Below the pieces are notes generated by a model. The model saw nothing but the letters and a program-made list of their open reading frames with translations, made no database searches and was not told the DNA's origin. Below are positions 8,546 through 19,235 of a DNA stretch of 64,000 bases, one piece after another. Source of the stretch: Deltaproteobacteria bacterium (lineage in GTDB: Bacteria; Desulfobacterota; Syntrophobacteria; Syntrophobacterales; Syntrophobacteraceae); the NCBI GenBank assembly GCA_012517315.1, contig JAAYVE010000028.1, forward strand, positions 1-64,000, read 5' to 3'. The position numbers and the translations under genes were made by a program. Positions within the stretch are counted from its first letter, which is position 1, and every line of letters starts with the position of its first letter.

Positions 8546-9988
8546 ATGGCCCTCCCCTCACACAAGACGAAAATCGTCTGCACCATCGGCCCCGCCTGCG
8601 ATCACCCGGAAATCATCGAGAGGATGATTGGGGCGGGGATGGACGTGGCACGCCTCAACTTTTCCCACGGGGATTTCCCCACCCACAAGAGGCGCATTGA
8701 GCACGTCAGGGCGGCATCAAGGGCTGCGGGAAAGCGGGTGGCCATTCTGGCCGACCTGCCCGGCCCGAAAATGCGCATTGGAGAACTCAACCGGGAGCCG
8801 ATCGAGCTGCAGAGCGGCGATCCGTTCGTCCTCACCGTCGAGCCGATCGGAGGGGATGAGGGAAGGGTGTCCGTGAGCTACTCGGAGCTTCCCCGGGTGG
8901 TGAAACCGGGGGACACGCTCTTTCTCAACGACGGTTTGATCCAGCTGGAGGTGCTGAACATCCACGGCAACGAAGTCCGCTGCACCGTGATGGTGGGCGG
9001 GGAGTTGCGTTCCAGGAAAGGGCTGAACCTCCCCGGAATCCACTTGGGGATCCGTGCTTTCACTGATCACGACGGGGAGTGCCTCCGCTTCGCCATGGAC
9101 CATGGAGTGGATGCCGTCAGCCAGTCCTTCGTGGAGGGGGCGGAGGACATGGAGGCGGTTCGGAGCGCTGCCGCGTCCATGGGGTGCAACCCTTTTCTCA
9201 TCGCCAAGATTGAGCGCTCCCGGGCTCTGAACAACCTGGATGCCATTCTGGATGCATCCGATGGGATCATGATCGCCCGAGGCGATCTGGGGGTCGAAGT
9301 GCCCATCGAGCAGATCGCCCTGCTGCAGAAGCGACTCATGCGCAAAGCAAATCTCCTGGGAAAACCCGTGATCACGGCCACGCAGATGCTTGAGTCCATG
9401 GTGGAAAACAGGCGTCCCACCCGGGCGGAAGCGACCGATGTGGCAAACGCTATCCTGGACGGTGCCGACTGTGTCATGCTTTCCGGGGAATCGGCCATTG
9501 GAAAATACCCGGTGGATGCCGTGTCGATGCTCGCCCGCATTGCTGCTTCCATTGAACCGTTTCGGGACGGCGGCTCCATCGGTGAGGACTTGCGGGGAGT
9601 CCAAAAGGGGGGAATCCCAGATCTCCGGGATGTGATCGCTCACAGTGTCGTAACAGCCGTGGAGTGGGTTGACCCCGCTGCCGTTTTCGTCCCCACTCGG
9701 GGCGGAAACACGGCCCGCAGCATCACCCGGTTCCGCATTCCCGTCTGGATCGTGGCGGTGAGCGCCGAGGAAGCCACATGCCAGGGACTGGTCTTCTCCT
9801 ACGGAGTCCACCCCGTGCATCATCCCGACCATCCGGAGAACTGGCGGGAGTTTGTGGAAGCATGGATGCATTCCCATGGCGTTGAGGGAAAACATGTCGT
9901 TTTGACGGAGGGTCCTTCCAGGAAGAACCCGGGAACCAACAACCGGATGGAGATCATTGACTTGGACCGGAAGATCGCGAGGAACTGA
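8546..9988 (+). CDS. pyk: Pyruvate kinase
   Basis: 480 aa; converts phosphoenolpyruvate and ADP to pyruvate and ATP. Recognised by KIVCTIGPA at the N-terminus, RLNFSHG, LADLPGPKMRIG, the catalytic AKIER, the metal/substrate segment MIARGDLGVEVP, and ATQMLESM. The C-terminal allosteric domain includes a conserved TRGG segment. Barrel, B domain and C domain are all present at normal length. GGAG lies 9 bases before the ATG, and the gene is 39 bp downstream of phosphofructokinase, so the two irreversible steps of lower and upper glycolysis appear co-expressed. Confidence 0.96.
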   Translation: MALPSHKTKIVCTIGPACDHPEIIERMIGAGMDVARLNFSHGDFPTHKRRIEHVRAASRAAGKRVAILADLPGPKMRIGELNREPIELQSGDPFVLTVEPIGGDEGRVSVSYSELPRVVKPGDTLFLNDGLIQLEVLNIHGNEVRCTVMVGGELRSRKGLNLPGIHLGIRAFTDHDGECLRFAMDHGVDAVSQSFVEGAEDMEAVRSAAASMGCNPFLIAKIERSRALNNLDAILDASDGIMIARGDLGVEVPIEQIALLQKRLMRKANLLGKPVITATQMLESMVENRRPTRAEATDVANAILDGADCVMLSGESAIGKYPVDAVSMLARIAASIEPFRDGGSIGEDLRGVQKGGIPDLRDVIAHSVVTAVEWVDPAAVFVPTRGGNTARSITRFRIPVWIVAVSAEEATCQGLVFSYGVHPVHHPDHPENWREFVEAWMHSHGVEGKHVVLTEGPSRKNPGTNNRMEIIDLDRKIARN

Positions 9989-10111
9989 ACGGCGGCACCC
10001 CAGCCGGTGCAATGGGGGTCATCGGACGCGGCATCCGGTCCCGTTCACCTTCCCTTTTCTGGTGGAAGGCTTTTGGCGGATGGGGCGACGGGTCGGAGTT
10101 CGACGGAATAA

Positions 10112-12271
10112 ATGGCAACCTGCGTGGAGCTTTTGCCGATGATTATCGATGAAAGTCAAGGCCGCAATACTCTCTTGAACGGCACACAGCACGGTCATGC
10201 CATGATCAGCAAGCTTGGAACGTATCGCATCGTTGACGAATGGGAAAAGGAAGAAGGGGCTCCGTGGCCCCTCGGCGCCACCTGGGTGGAATCCCAGGGC
10301 GCATACAATTTTGCCCTTTTCTCCCGCCATGCCACCAACGTCACATTGCTCCTGTACAGGGAAGAAGATCCCAAAAGGCCAGTGCATGAGTATCCATTCC
10401 ATCCCATCCGCAACAAAACGGGACTCATCTGGCACTGCCTCGTTCCCGTGGAGCATCTCAGGGGAGCGACACTATACGGGTACAGGGTGGACGGGCCCCA
10501 GGATCCGTCCCATGGGCAGCGTTTCGATCCCCTCAAGGTTCTCCTGGATCCTTTTGCCCCTTCCGTTTTCTTCCCTCCCGGGTTCAGCCGACAGGCCGCT
10601 TCCAGGCCCGGCCCCAACGACGGCAAGGCTCCCCTGGCCTTCCTGCCGCCCCGCCGGCCCGTGTTCGACTGGAATTCCGACATCCACCCCCGACACACCC
10701 ATGACTGTATTGTCTACGAACTTCACGTGAAGGGCTTCACCGCAAGGGCGAACTCGGGAGTGAGTCCCGAGAATCGAGGGACCTTCGCCGGTTTGAAGGA
10801 GAAGATCCCCTACCTCAAGGATCTGGGGATCACCGTGGTGGAGCTGCTGCCCATCCACCAGTTCGACCCCCAGGAAGGCAATTACTGGGGCTACATGACC
10901 CTGAACTTCTTCTCCCCGCACAGGGATTACGCAGCGGGAGATCCCGTCCTGGAATTCCGGGAGATGGTGAAGGCGTTCCACCAGGCAGGGCTCGAGGTGT
11001 GGCTGGACGTCGTCTACAACCACACGAGCGAGGCTGGACCGGATGGCCCCACCTATTCTTACCGGGGCATCGACAACATGAGCTATTACCTGGTAAGGAA
11101 AGAGGACGGCAGTTACCTGGATGAGACGGGGTGTGGAAACACCACGAACTGCGCAAACCCCATCGTACGGGCTCTTATTCTCTCCAGCCTGGAGTACTGG
11201 GCCGAAAAGATGCACGTGGACGGTTTCCGGTTTGATCTCGCTTCCATCTTCACCCGCACCGCCGATGGCTCCATCAATACGCAGGACCCTCCGTTGATCG
11301 CCGAAATCGGTTTCATGGCGTATTTGCACGATCTCAGGCTCGTGGCCGAGGCATGGGACATCAACTGTTATCTCCTGGGAAGGAGCTTTCCCGGCCTCCA
11401 GTGGCGCCAGTGGAACGGCAAGTTCAGAGACGATGTGCGTTCCTTCGTGAGGGGGGACTCGGGCAAGGTGGGGGCCCTCATGCAGAGGCTTTACGGGAGC
11501 GACGATCTCTTCCCCGAGGGGCCAGTGGAAGTATACCGACCACACCAGAGCGTCAACTTCGTAACCGCCCACGACGGGTTCTGCCTCTACGATCTCGTCT
11601 CCTACAACGAGAAGCACAACGAGGCCAACGGACATGGGAACACCGACGGCACCGACGACAACCTGAGCTGGAATTGCGGGTGGGAGGGAGACATCGGGGC
11701 CCCCCGTGAAGTGCTGGATCTGCGGCGTCGGCAAATCAGGAACTTCTGCTGCATGCTCATGCTCGCCAACGGAACCCCCATGTTTTGTGCCGGGGATGAG
11801 TTCATGAACACCCAGCTGGGGAACAACAACCCGTACAACCAGGACAACGAAATCACCTGGTTGAACTGGGATCTCCTGGAGCAAAACAGGGACATGTTTC
11901 GCTTTTTCAAGCTCATGATCGCCTTCCGCAAGGCCCATCCCTCCATCGGAAGGAGTCGTTACTGGCGCGAGGACGTGAGGTGGTACGGCCCGAGCGGCGG
12001 TGTCGATTGGACCGATCGCTCCTATGCCCTCGCTTACTTCCTTTCGGGAAGTTCCGTGGAAGACAGCGACCTTTACGTCATGATCAACGGAGACCGGCAG
12101 GACCTGCTCTTCACCATTCAGGAGGGACAGAAGGGGGATTGGCTCCGTATGGTGGACACGAGTCTTGCAAGTCCCAAGGATATCATGGAACCGGGTGAGG
12201 GAGTGCCCGTTCGAAGCCTGCAATACAGTGTGAAAGCCCGGTCCGTCGTCGTGCTCGAGAGGCCCGCCTGA
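10112..12271 (+). CDS. glgX: Glycogen debranching enzyme, GlgX/TreX-type isoamylase
   Basis: 719 aa GH13 enzyme that cleaves alpha-1,6 branches of glycogen. The N-terminal CBM48-like domain (PWPLGATW, YNFALFSRHA, YGYRVDGP) precedes the catalytic barrel with VVYNHTSE, the nucleophile region DGFRFDLAS, acid/base region VAEAWD, and third acid region TAHDGFCLYD. It continues with CAGDEF and the NNPYNQDNEITWLNWD segment characteristic of GlgX/TreX. The first ATG at 10112 has only a weak purine stretch upstream; an in-frame ATG at 10202 begins closer to the conserved domain and could be the true start. The position between pyk and pgi ties glycogen breakdown to glycolysis. Confidence 0.93.
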   Translation: MATCVELLPMIIDESQGRNTLLNGTQHGHAMISKLGTYRIVDEWEKEEGAPWPLGATWVESQGAYNFALFSRHATNVTLLLYREEDPKRPVHEYPFHPIRNKTGLIWHCLVPVEHLRGATLYGYRVDGPQDPSHGQRFDPLKVLLDPFAPSVFFPPGFSRQAASRPGPNDGKAPLAFLPPRRPVFDWNSDIHPRHTHDCIVYELHVKGFTARANSGVSPENRGTFAGLKEKIPYLKDLGITVVELLPIHQFDPQEGNYWGYMTLNFFSPHRDYAAGDPVLEFREMVKAFHQAGLEVWLDVVYNHTSEAGPDGPTYSYRGIDNMSYYLVRKEDGSYLDETGCGNTTNCANPIVRALILSSLEYWAEKMHVDGFRFDLASIFTRTADGSINTQDPPLIAEIGFMAYLHDLRLVAEAWDINCYLLGRSFPGLQWRQWNGKFRDDVRSFVRGDSGKVGALMQRLYGSDDLFPEGPVEVYRPHQSVNFVTAHDGFCLYDLVSYNEKHNEANGHGNTDGTDDNLSWNCGWEGDIGAPREVLDLRRRQIRNFCCMLMLANGTPMFCAGDEFMNTQLGNNNPYNQDNEITWLNWDLLEQNRDMFRFFKLMIAFRKAHPSIGRSRYWREDVRWYGPSGGVDWTDRSYALAYFLSGSSVEDSDLYVMINGDRQDLLFTIQEGQKGDWLRMVDTSLASPKDIMEPGEGVPVRSLQYSVKARSVVVLERPA

Positions 12272-12330
12272 TGGGGCAGGGGCGGCGCGACGGCGTTCTG
12301 TGTTCCCATCAGCAGGATGCGAGGTGAAAG

Positions 12331-13995
12331 GTGCTTGCCAGGATCAACCCCACTCGGACAGTTGCTTGGAAGAAGCTCAAGGATCACTTTCGGCACATGA
12401 AAGCGAGGCGGATGGTTTCCCTGTTCCAGGAGGACCCGGAACGTTTCGCCAAGTTCTCATTCCGTTTCGAAGACATCCTCGTGGACTGCTCGAAGAACAT
12501 CTTGACGGACGAAACCATGGCCCTGCTGCTAGACCTGGCCCGGGAATGCGCTGTCGAAGACGCCGTCGAGCAGATGTTTTCCGGGGAAAAGATCAACGAG
12601 ACCGAGAACCGCGCGGTGCTTCACGTGGCCTTGCGCCACCGGGGGAATACCCCAGTGCGGGTGGATGGTGCCGATGTGATGCCCGGAGTGAAAAGGGTCC
12701 TCGACCACATGCGCAGATTTTCGGGGGAACTCCTCTCGGGAACCTGGAAGGGATACACAGGCAAGGCCATCACCGACATCGTCAACATCGGGATTGGCGG
12801 TTCCGACCTTGGTCCCTGCATGGTGACGGAAGCCCTCCGTCCTTACTGGAAGCCGTCCATGAGGGCCCATTTCGTATCCAACGTGGACGGGACCCACTTG
12901 GCGGAGACCCTCAGGAGGGTTTCCCCGGAAACCACCCTTTTCATGATTGCGTCCAAGACCTTCACCACCCAGGAAACCATGACCAATGCTCATTCGGCCA
13001 GACGGTGGTTCCTAGAGGCGGCAAGGGAGGAAGCATTCATCAGGCGCCATTTCGTGGCCATCTCCACCAACCGGGAAAGCGTGGTACGGTTCGGCATCGA
13101 TCCGGCCAACATGTTCAAGTTCTGGGACTGGGTGGGCGGCAGGTACTCCCTCTGGTCCGCCATCGGGCTTCCCATCGCCTGCACGGTGGGGTTCGAGAAC
13201 TTCGAGCAGATCCTGGAAGGAGGGTATGCCATGGACTGCCATTTCCGTGAGACCCCTCTCAACGGCAACATCCCCGTGAACCTCGCCCTCATCGGCATTT
13301 GGTACACGAACTTCTTCGGCGCTGAAACGGAGGCGATTCTCCCCTACGACCAGTACCTGTATCGATTCGCCGCTTACTTCCAGCAGGGCAACATGGAGAG
13401 CAACGGGAAGAGCGTGGACCGTAGCGGACGGAAAGTGAGATACCAGACGGGACCCATCGTCTGGGGTGAACCGGGAACCAACGGGCAGCACGCATTCTAT
13501 CAGCTCATTCACCAGGGGACGAGGCTGGTGCCCTGCGATTTCCTGGCCCCCGCGTTGAGTCACAATCCCCTAGGAGAACACCACTCCATTCTTCTTTCCA
13601 ATTTTTTTGCTCAGACGGAGGCCCTCATGCGGGGAAGGACAAGGGGGGAGGTGGCGGCGGATCTGAGGCGCAAAGGCCTTGAGGAAAAGGAACTGAAAAG
13701 AATCATCCCCTTCAGGGTGTTCCAGGGAAATCGACCGACCAACTCCATTCTCTTTCGCAAGCTGACCCCGCGGACTCTTGGGAGCCTCATTGCCATGTAC
13801 GAACACAAGATTTTCGTCCAGGGCGTCATCTGGAACATCTACAGCTTCGACCAGTGGGGAGTGGAACTGGGGAAAGAACTGGCGAGGAACATTCTGCCGG
13901 AACTGGAGGGCGACCGGGAGGTCACGGGCCACGATGCCTCTACCAACGGACTCATCAATGCCTTCAAGTCCATGCGAAGGAACCTTGCAGACTGA
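12331..13995 (+). CDS. pgi: Glucose-6-phosphate isomerase
   Basis: 554 aa; interconverts glucose 6-phosphate and fructose 6-phosphate. Family signatures are [44 protein letters not shown], the catalytic-glutamate region [42 protein letters not shown] and the C-terminal HDASTNGLI. The start is a GTG with GAGGTGAAAG just upstream; the conserved N-terminal helix begins soon after, so the GTG start is preferred. The gene lies 59 bp after glgX. Confidence 0.96.
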   Translation: MLARINPTRTVAWKKLKDHFRHMKARRMVSLFQEDPERFAKFSFRFEDILVDCSKNILTDETMALLLDLARECAVEDAVEQMFSGEKINETENRAVLHVALRHRGNTPVRVDGADVMPGVKRVLDHMRRFSGELLSGTWKGYTGKAITDIVNIGIGGSDLGPCMVTEALRPYWKPSMRAHFVSNVDGTHLAETLRRVSPETTLFMIASKTFTTQETMTNAHSARRWFLEAAREEAFIRRHFVAISTNRESVVRFGIDPANMFKFWDWVGGRYSLWSAIGLPIACTVGFENFEQILEGGYAMDCHFRETPLNGNIPVNLALIGIWYTNFFGAETEAILPYDQYLYRFAAYFQQGNMESNGKSVDRSGRKVRYQTGPIVWGEPGTNGQHAFYQLIHQGTRLVPCDFLAPALSHNPLGEHHSILLSNFFAQTEALMRGRTRGEVAADLRRKGLEEKELKRIIPFRVFQGNRPTNSILFRKLTPRTLGSLIAMYEHKIFVQGVIWNIYSFDQWGVELGKELARNILPELEGDREVTGHDASTNGLINAFKSMRRNLAD

Positions 13996-14098
13996 GAGAA
14001 GGACATCGGCCGTACAAACGGCTTCCCAAACCCGGAAGGAGAGGCGGGACACGCAACCCCGAAGGACGTTCCCTTTTCCTTATTGAAAAGGAGTCGAC

Positions 14099-14848
14099 AT
14101 GAAAAAGCTTGTCTTACTGCGTCATGGGGAAAGCGTGTGGAATCGGGAAAACCGCTTCACGGGCTGGATCGACGTGGGGCTGTCGGAAAAGGGGGTGCAA
14201 GAGGCGACGGAAGCGGGGCGCACGCTGCTGCAGGAAGGCTATATCTTCGATGCGGCCTATACATCCGTATTGGCTCGAGCCATCAAGACCCTGTGGATCG
14301 TCCTCGAGGAAATGGATCTCATGTGGATCCCCATCCACAACTCATGGCGCCTGAACGAGCGCCATTACGGGGCACTCCAAGGGTTGAACAAGGTGGAAAC
14401 CGTGGAGAAACACGGTCTCGACCAGGTCCAGGTCTGGCGGCGGAGCTACGACATTCGCCCCCCTGCCCTGACCCCCGACGACCCCCGGTATCCCGGAAGG
14501 GACCCCCGGTATGCAGGCCTGAACTCTAAGGATATCCCCCTCACGGAATGCCTTAAAGACGTCGTCGCCCGGTTTTTGCCTTACTGGAATGAAACCCTTG
14601 CGCCGGCGGTGCAGTCGGGCCGCAGGGTGCTGATCGCCGCTCACGGAAACAGCCTCCGCGCACTTGTGAAGCATCTCGACCGCATTTCCGACGAGGAGAT
14701 TGTGGGTTTGAACATCCCAACGGGCGTTCCGCTCGTCTATGAGTTGAACAACGACCTGACACCCATCCGCCACTACTATCTCGGAGATCCTGAAGCGGTG
14801 CGCCGGGCCACTCAGGCCGTGGCGGACCAGCTGAGAAGGACGAAATGA
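14099..14848 (+). CDS. gpmA: 2,3-bisphosphoglycerate-dependent phosphoglycerate mutase
   Basis: 249 aa histidine-phosphatase-fold enzyme interconverting 3- and 2-phosphoglycerate. The phosphorylated histidine lies in LRHGES (H9), followed by [10 protein letters not shown]. The substrate-binding segment is [15 protein letters not shown], and the second catalytic histidine is in [15 protein letters not shown]. The C-terminal FNIPTG-type segment reads [13 protein letters not shown]. Length is standard. AAAGGAGTCGAC precedes the ATG. It completes the pfk-pyk-glgX-pgi-gpmA set. Confidence 0.96.
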   Translation: MKKLVLLRHGESVWNRENRFTGWIDVGLSEKGVQEATEAGRTLLQEGYIFDAAYTSVLARAIKTLWIVLEEMDLMWIPIHNSWRLNERHYGALQGLNKVETVEKHGLDQVQVWRRSYDIRPPALTPDDPRYPGRDPRYAGLNSKDIPLTECLKDVVARFLPYWNETLAPAVQSGRRVLIAAHGNSLRALVKHLDRISDEEIVGLNIPTGVPLVYELNNDLTPIRHYYLGDPEAVRRATQAVADQLRRTK

Positions 14849-14906
14849 CAGGGATGCGGCCCGTCCGAGGTGTGCAGGGTTAGAATAGCAACCAGGATAA
14901 CGAACG

Positions 14907-15866
14907 ATGCTGGAAGCGATCCAGGAGGCACGACAGCGGCTCCAGGGACATGCCCACCGGACCCCTGTCATGACCTCGCGTACCATCGATCAGCAGGTGA
15001 ACGCCAAGGTCTTCTTCAAGTGCGAGAATTTTCAAAGGGGCGGTGCGTTCAAGTTCAGGGGCGCTTTTAACGCCATGTTCCAGCTTTCCGAGGAGGAAAA
15101 GGCCCGGGGAGTGGTCACCTACTCCTCGGGGAATCATGCGCAGGCGGTGGCCCTGGTGGGCCGAATCCTGGGAATCCCCACAGTGGTCGTGATGCCCGCC
15201 GACGCCCCCGCGGCGAAGCGATCCGCCACGGAAGGCTACGGGGCCACCGTGGTGGAGCACGACCCCGGCAAGACCAGCCGTGAAGCCATCGCACAGGCTC
15301 TTCAAAGAGAACACGGCTACACCATGATCCCTCCTTTCGATCACCCTAATGTCATCGCGGGGCAGGGAACCGCGGCCCTGGAACTCTTCGACGAGGTGGC
15401 GCATCTGGATCAGTTGCTGGTTCCGTGCGGCGGGGGTGGCTTGCTGAGCGGTTCCGCCCTGGCGGCGAAGGGGGTCTGTCCGGGATGCGCGGTGATCGGG
15501 GTGGAACCGGAGGAGGCCGATGACGCCAACCGATCCTTCCACGGGAAAACCCTCCATCAGGTCCACAATCCTCTCACCATCGCAGACGGACTGCGCACCC
15601 CGTCCCTTGGCAGGATCACCTTCCCTCTCATACTAAGCCACGTGGACGACATGAAAACCGTCTCCGAGGAAGCCATACGGGAGGCGGTCCGTGTTTTTTT
15701 CCACCGGATGAAACTCGTCGTCGAGCCTTCGGGTGCTGTCGGGCTTGCTGCGCTTCTGAGCGGGCGGGTGATCCCGGGCAACCGGGTGGGCGTGATGGTC
15801 AGCGGGGGCAATATCGACGGAACCGCCATGTGCCGGATTCTGTGTCCCCTGCAGCATCCAGAGTGA
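14907..15866 (+). CDS. PLP threonine/serine dehydratase, catabolic short form
   Basis: 319 aa fold-type II PLP enzyme. The Schiff-base lysine is K49 in GGAFKFRGA; SSGNHAQAVAL binds the substrate carboxylate; GGGGLLSG binds the PLP phosphate. No ACT regulatory domain follows, so it matches TdcB-like threonine ammonia-lyase or serine dehydratase/serine racemase and not biosynthetic IlvA. It would deaminate threonine to 2-oxobutyrate or serine to pyruvate. It follows gpmA by 58 bp and could be transcribed with it. The choice between dehydratase and racemase cannot be settled by eye. Confidence 0.85.
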   Translation: MLEAIQEARQRLQGHAHRTPVMTSRTIDQQVNAKVFFKCENFQRGGAFKFRGAFNAMFQLSEEEKARGVVTYSSGNHAQAVALVGRILGIPTVVVMPADAPAAKRSATEGYGATVVEHDPGKTSREAIAQALQREHGYTMIPPFDHPNVIAGQGTAALELFDEVAHLDQLLVPCGGGGLLSGSALAAKGVCPGCAVIGVEPEEADDANRSFHGKTLHQVHNPLTIADGLRTPSLGRITFPLILSHVDDMKTVSEEAIREAVRVFFHRMKLVVEPSGAVGLAALLSGRVIPGNRVGVMVSGGNIDGTAMCRILCPLQHPE

Positions 15867-15912
15867 CCGTCCTGGGCATGCTTCCCCTCTCTCTCTTACC
15901 CCAGCTTTTCCC

Positions 15913-15942
15913 TTGACAGCACAAAACCTCAACCGCTATAGA
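15913..15942 (+). promoter_or_regulatory. Candidate sigma-70 promoter for glyQ
   Basis: A perfect TTGACA at 15913-15918 is followed after 18 bases by TATAGA at 15937-15942 (4 of 6 matches to TATAAT). It lies about 130 bp upstream of glyQ in the gap after the dehydratase gene. Confidence 0.55.
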
Positions 15943-16072
15943 CGTATTCTTCCAATGGGATTTTGTTGGTGATATTGAGGAGTTCCTTTGCGCCCGCCGA
16001 GCGCTCGTCTTCCTGCCTGCTCGTTCCGGCTTTCGATATCGAAAAGAATGAAATCATACCAAGGAGCCGAGT

Positions 16073-16948
16073 ATGACATTTCAGGAATTGATCCTTTCGC
16101 TGGACAGATTCTGGTCCGAAAGGGGGTGTGTCGTTCAGCAGCCCTACGATCTGGAGGTGGGAGCCGGAACGTCCAACCCTGCGACCTTCCTCAGGGTACT
16201 GGGCCCCGAACCTTACCGGGTGGCTTACGTAGAGCCTTCCAGGCGCCCGACCGACGGCAGGTACGGGGAGAATCCCAATCGCCTGCAGCACTACTACCAG
16301 TATCAAGTCATCCTTAAGCCGTCTCCGCCCGATTCCCAGGGGCTCTACCTTGAATCCCTCAAGAGTTTCGGCATCGATCCGTTGGACCATGACATCCGGT
16401 TTGTGGAAGACGACTGGGAGTCCCCGACACTGGGCGCTTCGGGGCTGGGTTGGGAGGTCTGGCTGGACGGCATGGAAATCACCCAGTTCACCTATTTCCA
16501 GCAGGTGGGGGGAATGCAGCTGAGCCCCGTGAGCGTGGAACTCACATACGGGCTGGAACGGATCGCCATGTATCTCCAGGGAGTCAACAACGTCTACGAC
16601 CTCATCTGGAGCGGAAAAGTCACTTACGGGGACGTGCATCACAAGGGGGAAGTGGAGTGGTCCCATTACAACTTCCAGGAAGCCGACGTGGACATGCTCC
16701 TCAAACTCTTCAACATGTACGAAAAAGAGTCCCTGCGGCTCAACGAGCGTGGTTGGGTCCTGCCAAGCTATGATTACTGCCTCAAGTGTTCCCACGTTTT
16801 CAACCTTCTGGATGCGCGGGGGGCCATCAGCGTCACGGAGCGCACCAACTACATCGCAAGGGTCCGGAACATGGCCCGCCTCGTTGCCCATGCTTACGTG
16901 GCTCAACGGGAGCAGATGGGGTTTCCCCTCATGAAGAAGTGGGATTGA
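16073..16948 (+). CDS. glyQ: Glycyl-tRNA synthetase alpha subunit
   Basis: 291 aa catalytic class-II subunit of the alpha2beta2 glycyl-tRNA synthetase. Recognised from [12 protein letters not shown] at the N-terminus, [32 protein letters not shown], and [20 protein letters not shown], which are near-invariant in bacterial GlyQ. Length is standard (about 290-300). CAAGGAGCCGAG precedes the ATG. The beta subunit follows after 113 bp. Confidence 0.97.
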   Translation: MTFQELILSLDRFWSERGCVVQQPYDLEVGAGTSNPATFLRVLGPEPYRVAYVEPSRRPTDGRYGENPNRLQHYYQYQVILKPSPPDSQGLYLESLKSFGIDPLDHDIRFVEDDWESPTLGASGLGWEVWLDGMEITQFTYFQQVGGMQLSPVSVELTYGLERIAMYLQGVNNVYDLIWSGKVTYGDVHHKGEVEWSHYNFQEADVDMLLKLFNMYEKESLRLNERGWVLPSYDYCLKCSHVFNLLDARGAISVTERTNYIARVRNMARLVAHAYVAQREQMGFPLMKKWD

Positions 16949-17061
16949 ACACCGGGAAACAGGGTTCAGGCGGCAGTTCCACCCGGGCTGCCTTGGAAGG
17001 TTGCGGGGGTGGAGCCGGTTCAATAGGTCATCGATGGAATTGCAACCCTATGGAGGAAACC

Positions 17062-19134
17062 ATGGGAGAAACCCTCTACCTTGAAATAGGAAGTGAAGAA
17101 ATCCCTGCGGGATATATTCGACCGGCCCTCGATGCCATGAGCATGGAAATGGTGCGGTTTCTCGACGACAAAAGAATCGCCCACGGAATCCCCTTCACCA
17201 CGGGAACGCCTCGCCGGCTCGTTCTCATGGTCCCTGACGTGGCCCCGGAACAGGAGTCCTGTACCATCGAGGTGTTCGGTCCTCCCAGGCAGGTGGCCTT
17301 TGATGAGAGTGGACGGCCCACCAAGGCAGCCGAGGGATTCGCCAGGGGACAGGGGGTGAGTGTGGAGGAAATCCGGATCAGGGAAACCCCCAAAGGCGAA
17401 TACCTGTGCGTGGTTCGGGAAGAGGCCGGCCTTCCCACGAAGGACCTTCTGGAAAAGATGCTGCCCGACTTTGTGGCACATATTCCTTTTCCCAAGTCCA
17501 TGCGCTGGGGCAGCCTGAGTGTCACCTTCGCCCGTCCCGTTCATACTCTTGTGGCTCTGCTGGGAAGGGAGACGCTTCGGTTCCAGTACGGTGACGTGGA
17601 GAGCGGAAACCGGTCTAGGGGGCACCGCTTCATGAGCCCTCAGTGGGTGACGTTCGTCGATTATCCCGCCTACGTGGGGGAATTGAAGAGACACTATGTC
17701 ATTCTGGACATGGAAGAAAGGAAGGGGCTCATCCGCGAGGGGATTCAAAAGGCTGCCCGAACCGTTGGAGGCAAGATCCTGGAGGACGAGGAACTGCTGG
17801 ACGAAGTGACCCAGCTGGTGGAGTATCCCCAGCCGCTGGTGGGTGAGTTTGAGGAAAAGTACCTGGAGCTCCCCCCGGAGCTGCTCATCACCGTCATCAA
17901 GAAGCACCAGCGTTATTTCGCCGTCACGGGGCAAAACGGTAACCTGCTGCGCTACTTCGTCACGGTGGCCAACACGGTTCCCAGGGATTTCCAGCTCGTG
18001 GCCGCAGGAAACGCCAGGGTGGTGAGAGCGCGTTTGGAGGATGCCCGGTTCTATTACCTGGAAGACCAGAAAACACGCCTTGAGGAGCGCACGGAAGCGC
18101 TGAAGGGTGTCGTGTTCCACTCCAAGCTGGGGACTAGCTGGGAGAAAGTGGAGCGATTCACACGCCTGGCGGAATGGCTTGCGGAACGAGTCGCGCCCGA
18201 CCGCAAAGCGGGTGTTCGGAGAGCGGCCTACCTGTGCAAAGCCGACCTGGTGACGGGCATTGTGGGGGAGTTTCCCGAACTGCAGGGAGTCATGGGGCGG
18301 GCCTACGCCAGGCTGCAGGGGGAACCGGAGCCGATTGCCCAAGCCATCTATGAGCATTACCTCCCAAACCGCGCAGGTGGTCCTATTCCCGAAGGGGTGG
18401 AAGGGGCGCTCCTCAGCATCGCCGACAAAATGGACACCATTGCGGGATGTTTCGGGGTGGGGCTGATCCCGACGGGGACGGCCGATCCTTTCGCTCTGCG
18501 CAGGCAGACCTTGGGCATCATCCGCATTGTCCTGGAGAAGCCCTTCCGTCTCTCTCTGTCCGAGTTGTTGGACCAGGCCCTGCCTCTCGTGGCACCTAAG
18601 ATGACGGAGCCGCAGCAGGCAGTGAGGGATGGGGTTCTAGAGTTTTTCAGAGGCCGCTTGCAGCATTATATTGTAAGCCAGTACGACTATCCGCCGGACA
18701 TCGTGGAGGCCTCTCTGGCTGTGGGCATCGACGATCTCGTGGTTGCGGACCACCGCACCCGGGCTCTGGCCGAGTTCAAGAAGCGGGCTGACTTTGAAAG
18801 CCTGGCCGCCGCATTCAAGCGGGTGGCCAATATCATCAAGGAACCGGAAACGATCCCTGTGAATCCCGATCTCCTCCATAGTGCGGCGGAGCAAGCACTT
18901 TTCGCGGCGCTCCGGGACACGGAAGGCGTTGTGGAGGAGTGTCTCATCCAGTCGGATTATGCCGGCGCCCTGGAGTCGCTGGCGCGTCTCAGGGGATTCA
19001 TCGACGCCTTCTTCGAATCGGTCCTGGTCATGGACAAGGACGATTCCGTCCGGCGAAACCGCCTGTCCCTTCTCACGCGAATCCACCGGATGTTTTCCGC
19101 CGTGGCCGATTTCAAGAGGATCCAGACGGCTTGA
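17062..19134 (+). CDS. glyS: Glycyl-tRNA synthetase beta subunit
   Basis: 690 aa. The N-terminus LYLEIGSEEIPAGYI is diagnostic, followed by FGPPR, RGQGV, MRWG, FARPVHTLVALLG, GHRFM, an HD-like central part with ADLVTGIVGEFPELQG and GRAYA, and TADPFALRR. The C-terminal half carries the anticodon-binding helical domain ending near LLTRIHRMFSAVADF. It recognises tRNA-Gly and is required for GlyQ activity. Start chosen at ATG 17062, directly after GGAGGAAAC; the frame is open further upstream but that part has no similarity to GlyS. Confidence 0.96.
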   Translation: MGETLYLEIGSEEIPAGYIRPALDAMSMEMVRFLDDKRIAHGIPFTTGTPRRLVLMVPDVAPEQESCTIEVFGPPRQVAFDESGRPTKAAEGFARGQGVSVEEIRIRETPKGEYLCVVREEAGLPTKDLLEKMLPDFVAHIPFPKSMRWGSLSVTFARPVHTLVALLGRETLRFQYGDVESGNRSRGHRFMSPQWVTFVDYPAYVGELKRHYVILDMEERKGLIREGIQKAARTVGGKILEDEELLDEVTQLVEYPQPLVGEFEEKYLELPPELLITVIKKHQRYFAVTGQNGNLLRYFVTVANTVPRDFQLVAAGNARVVRARLEDARFYYLEDQKTRLEERTEALKGVVFHSKLGTSWEKVERFTRLAEWLAERVAPDRKAGVRRAAYLCKADLVTGIVGEFPELQGVMGRAYARLQGEPEPIAQAIYEHYLPNRAGGPIPEGVEGALLSIADKMDTIAGCFGVGLIPTGTADPFALRRQTLGIIRIVLEKPFRLSLSELLDQALPLVAPKMTEPQQAVRDGVLEFFRGRLQHYIVSQYDYPPDIVEASLAVGIDDLVVADHRTRALAEFKKRADFESLAAAFKRVANIIKEPETIPVNPDLLHSAAEQALFAALRDTEGVVEECLIQSDYAGALESLARLRGFIDAFFESVLVMDKDDSVRRNRLSLLTRIHRMFSAVADFKRIQTA

Positions 19135-19235
19135 AAGGGTCACCACTGGAAGCGCGGCTAAAGGAGCGATGATCTCCTCCGACTTGATCCCTGTTCAGGA
19201 AAAATCGCTGCACGCCGGACCTACCCCCCGAGTTG

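Noticed and set aside
8717-10012. Minus-strand frame (431 codons) antisense to pyk
   Set aside because: Shadow of pyruvate kinase, no motifs.
10472-12223. Long minus-strand open frame (583 codons) antisense to glgX
   Set aside because: The sense strand encodes a full GlgX with all catalytic motifs; the antisense product is Val/His-rich and unrecognisable.
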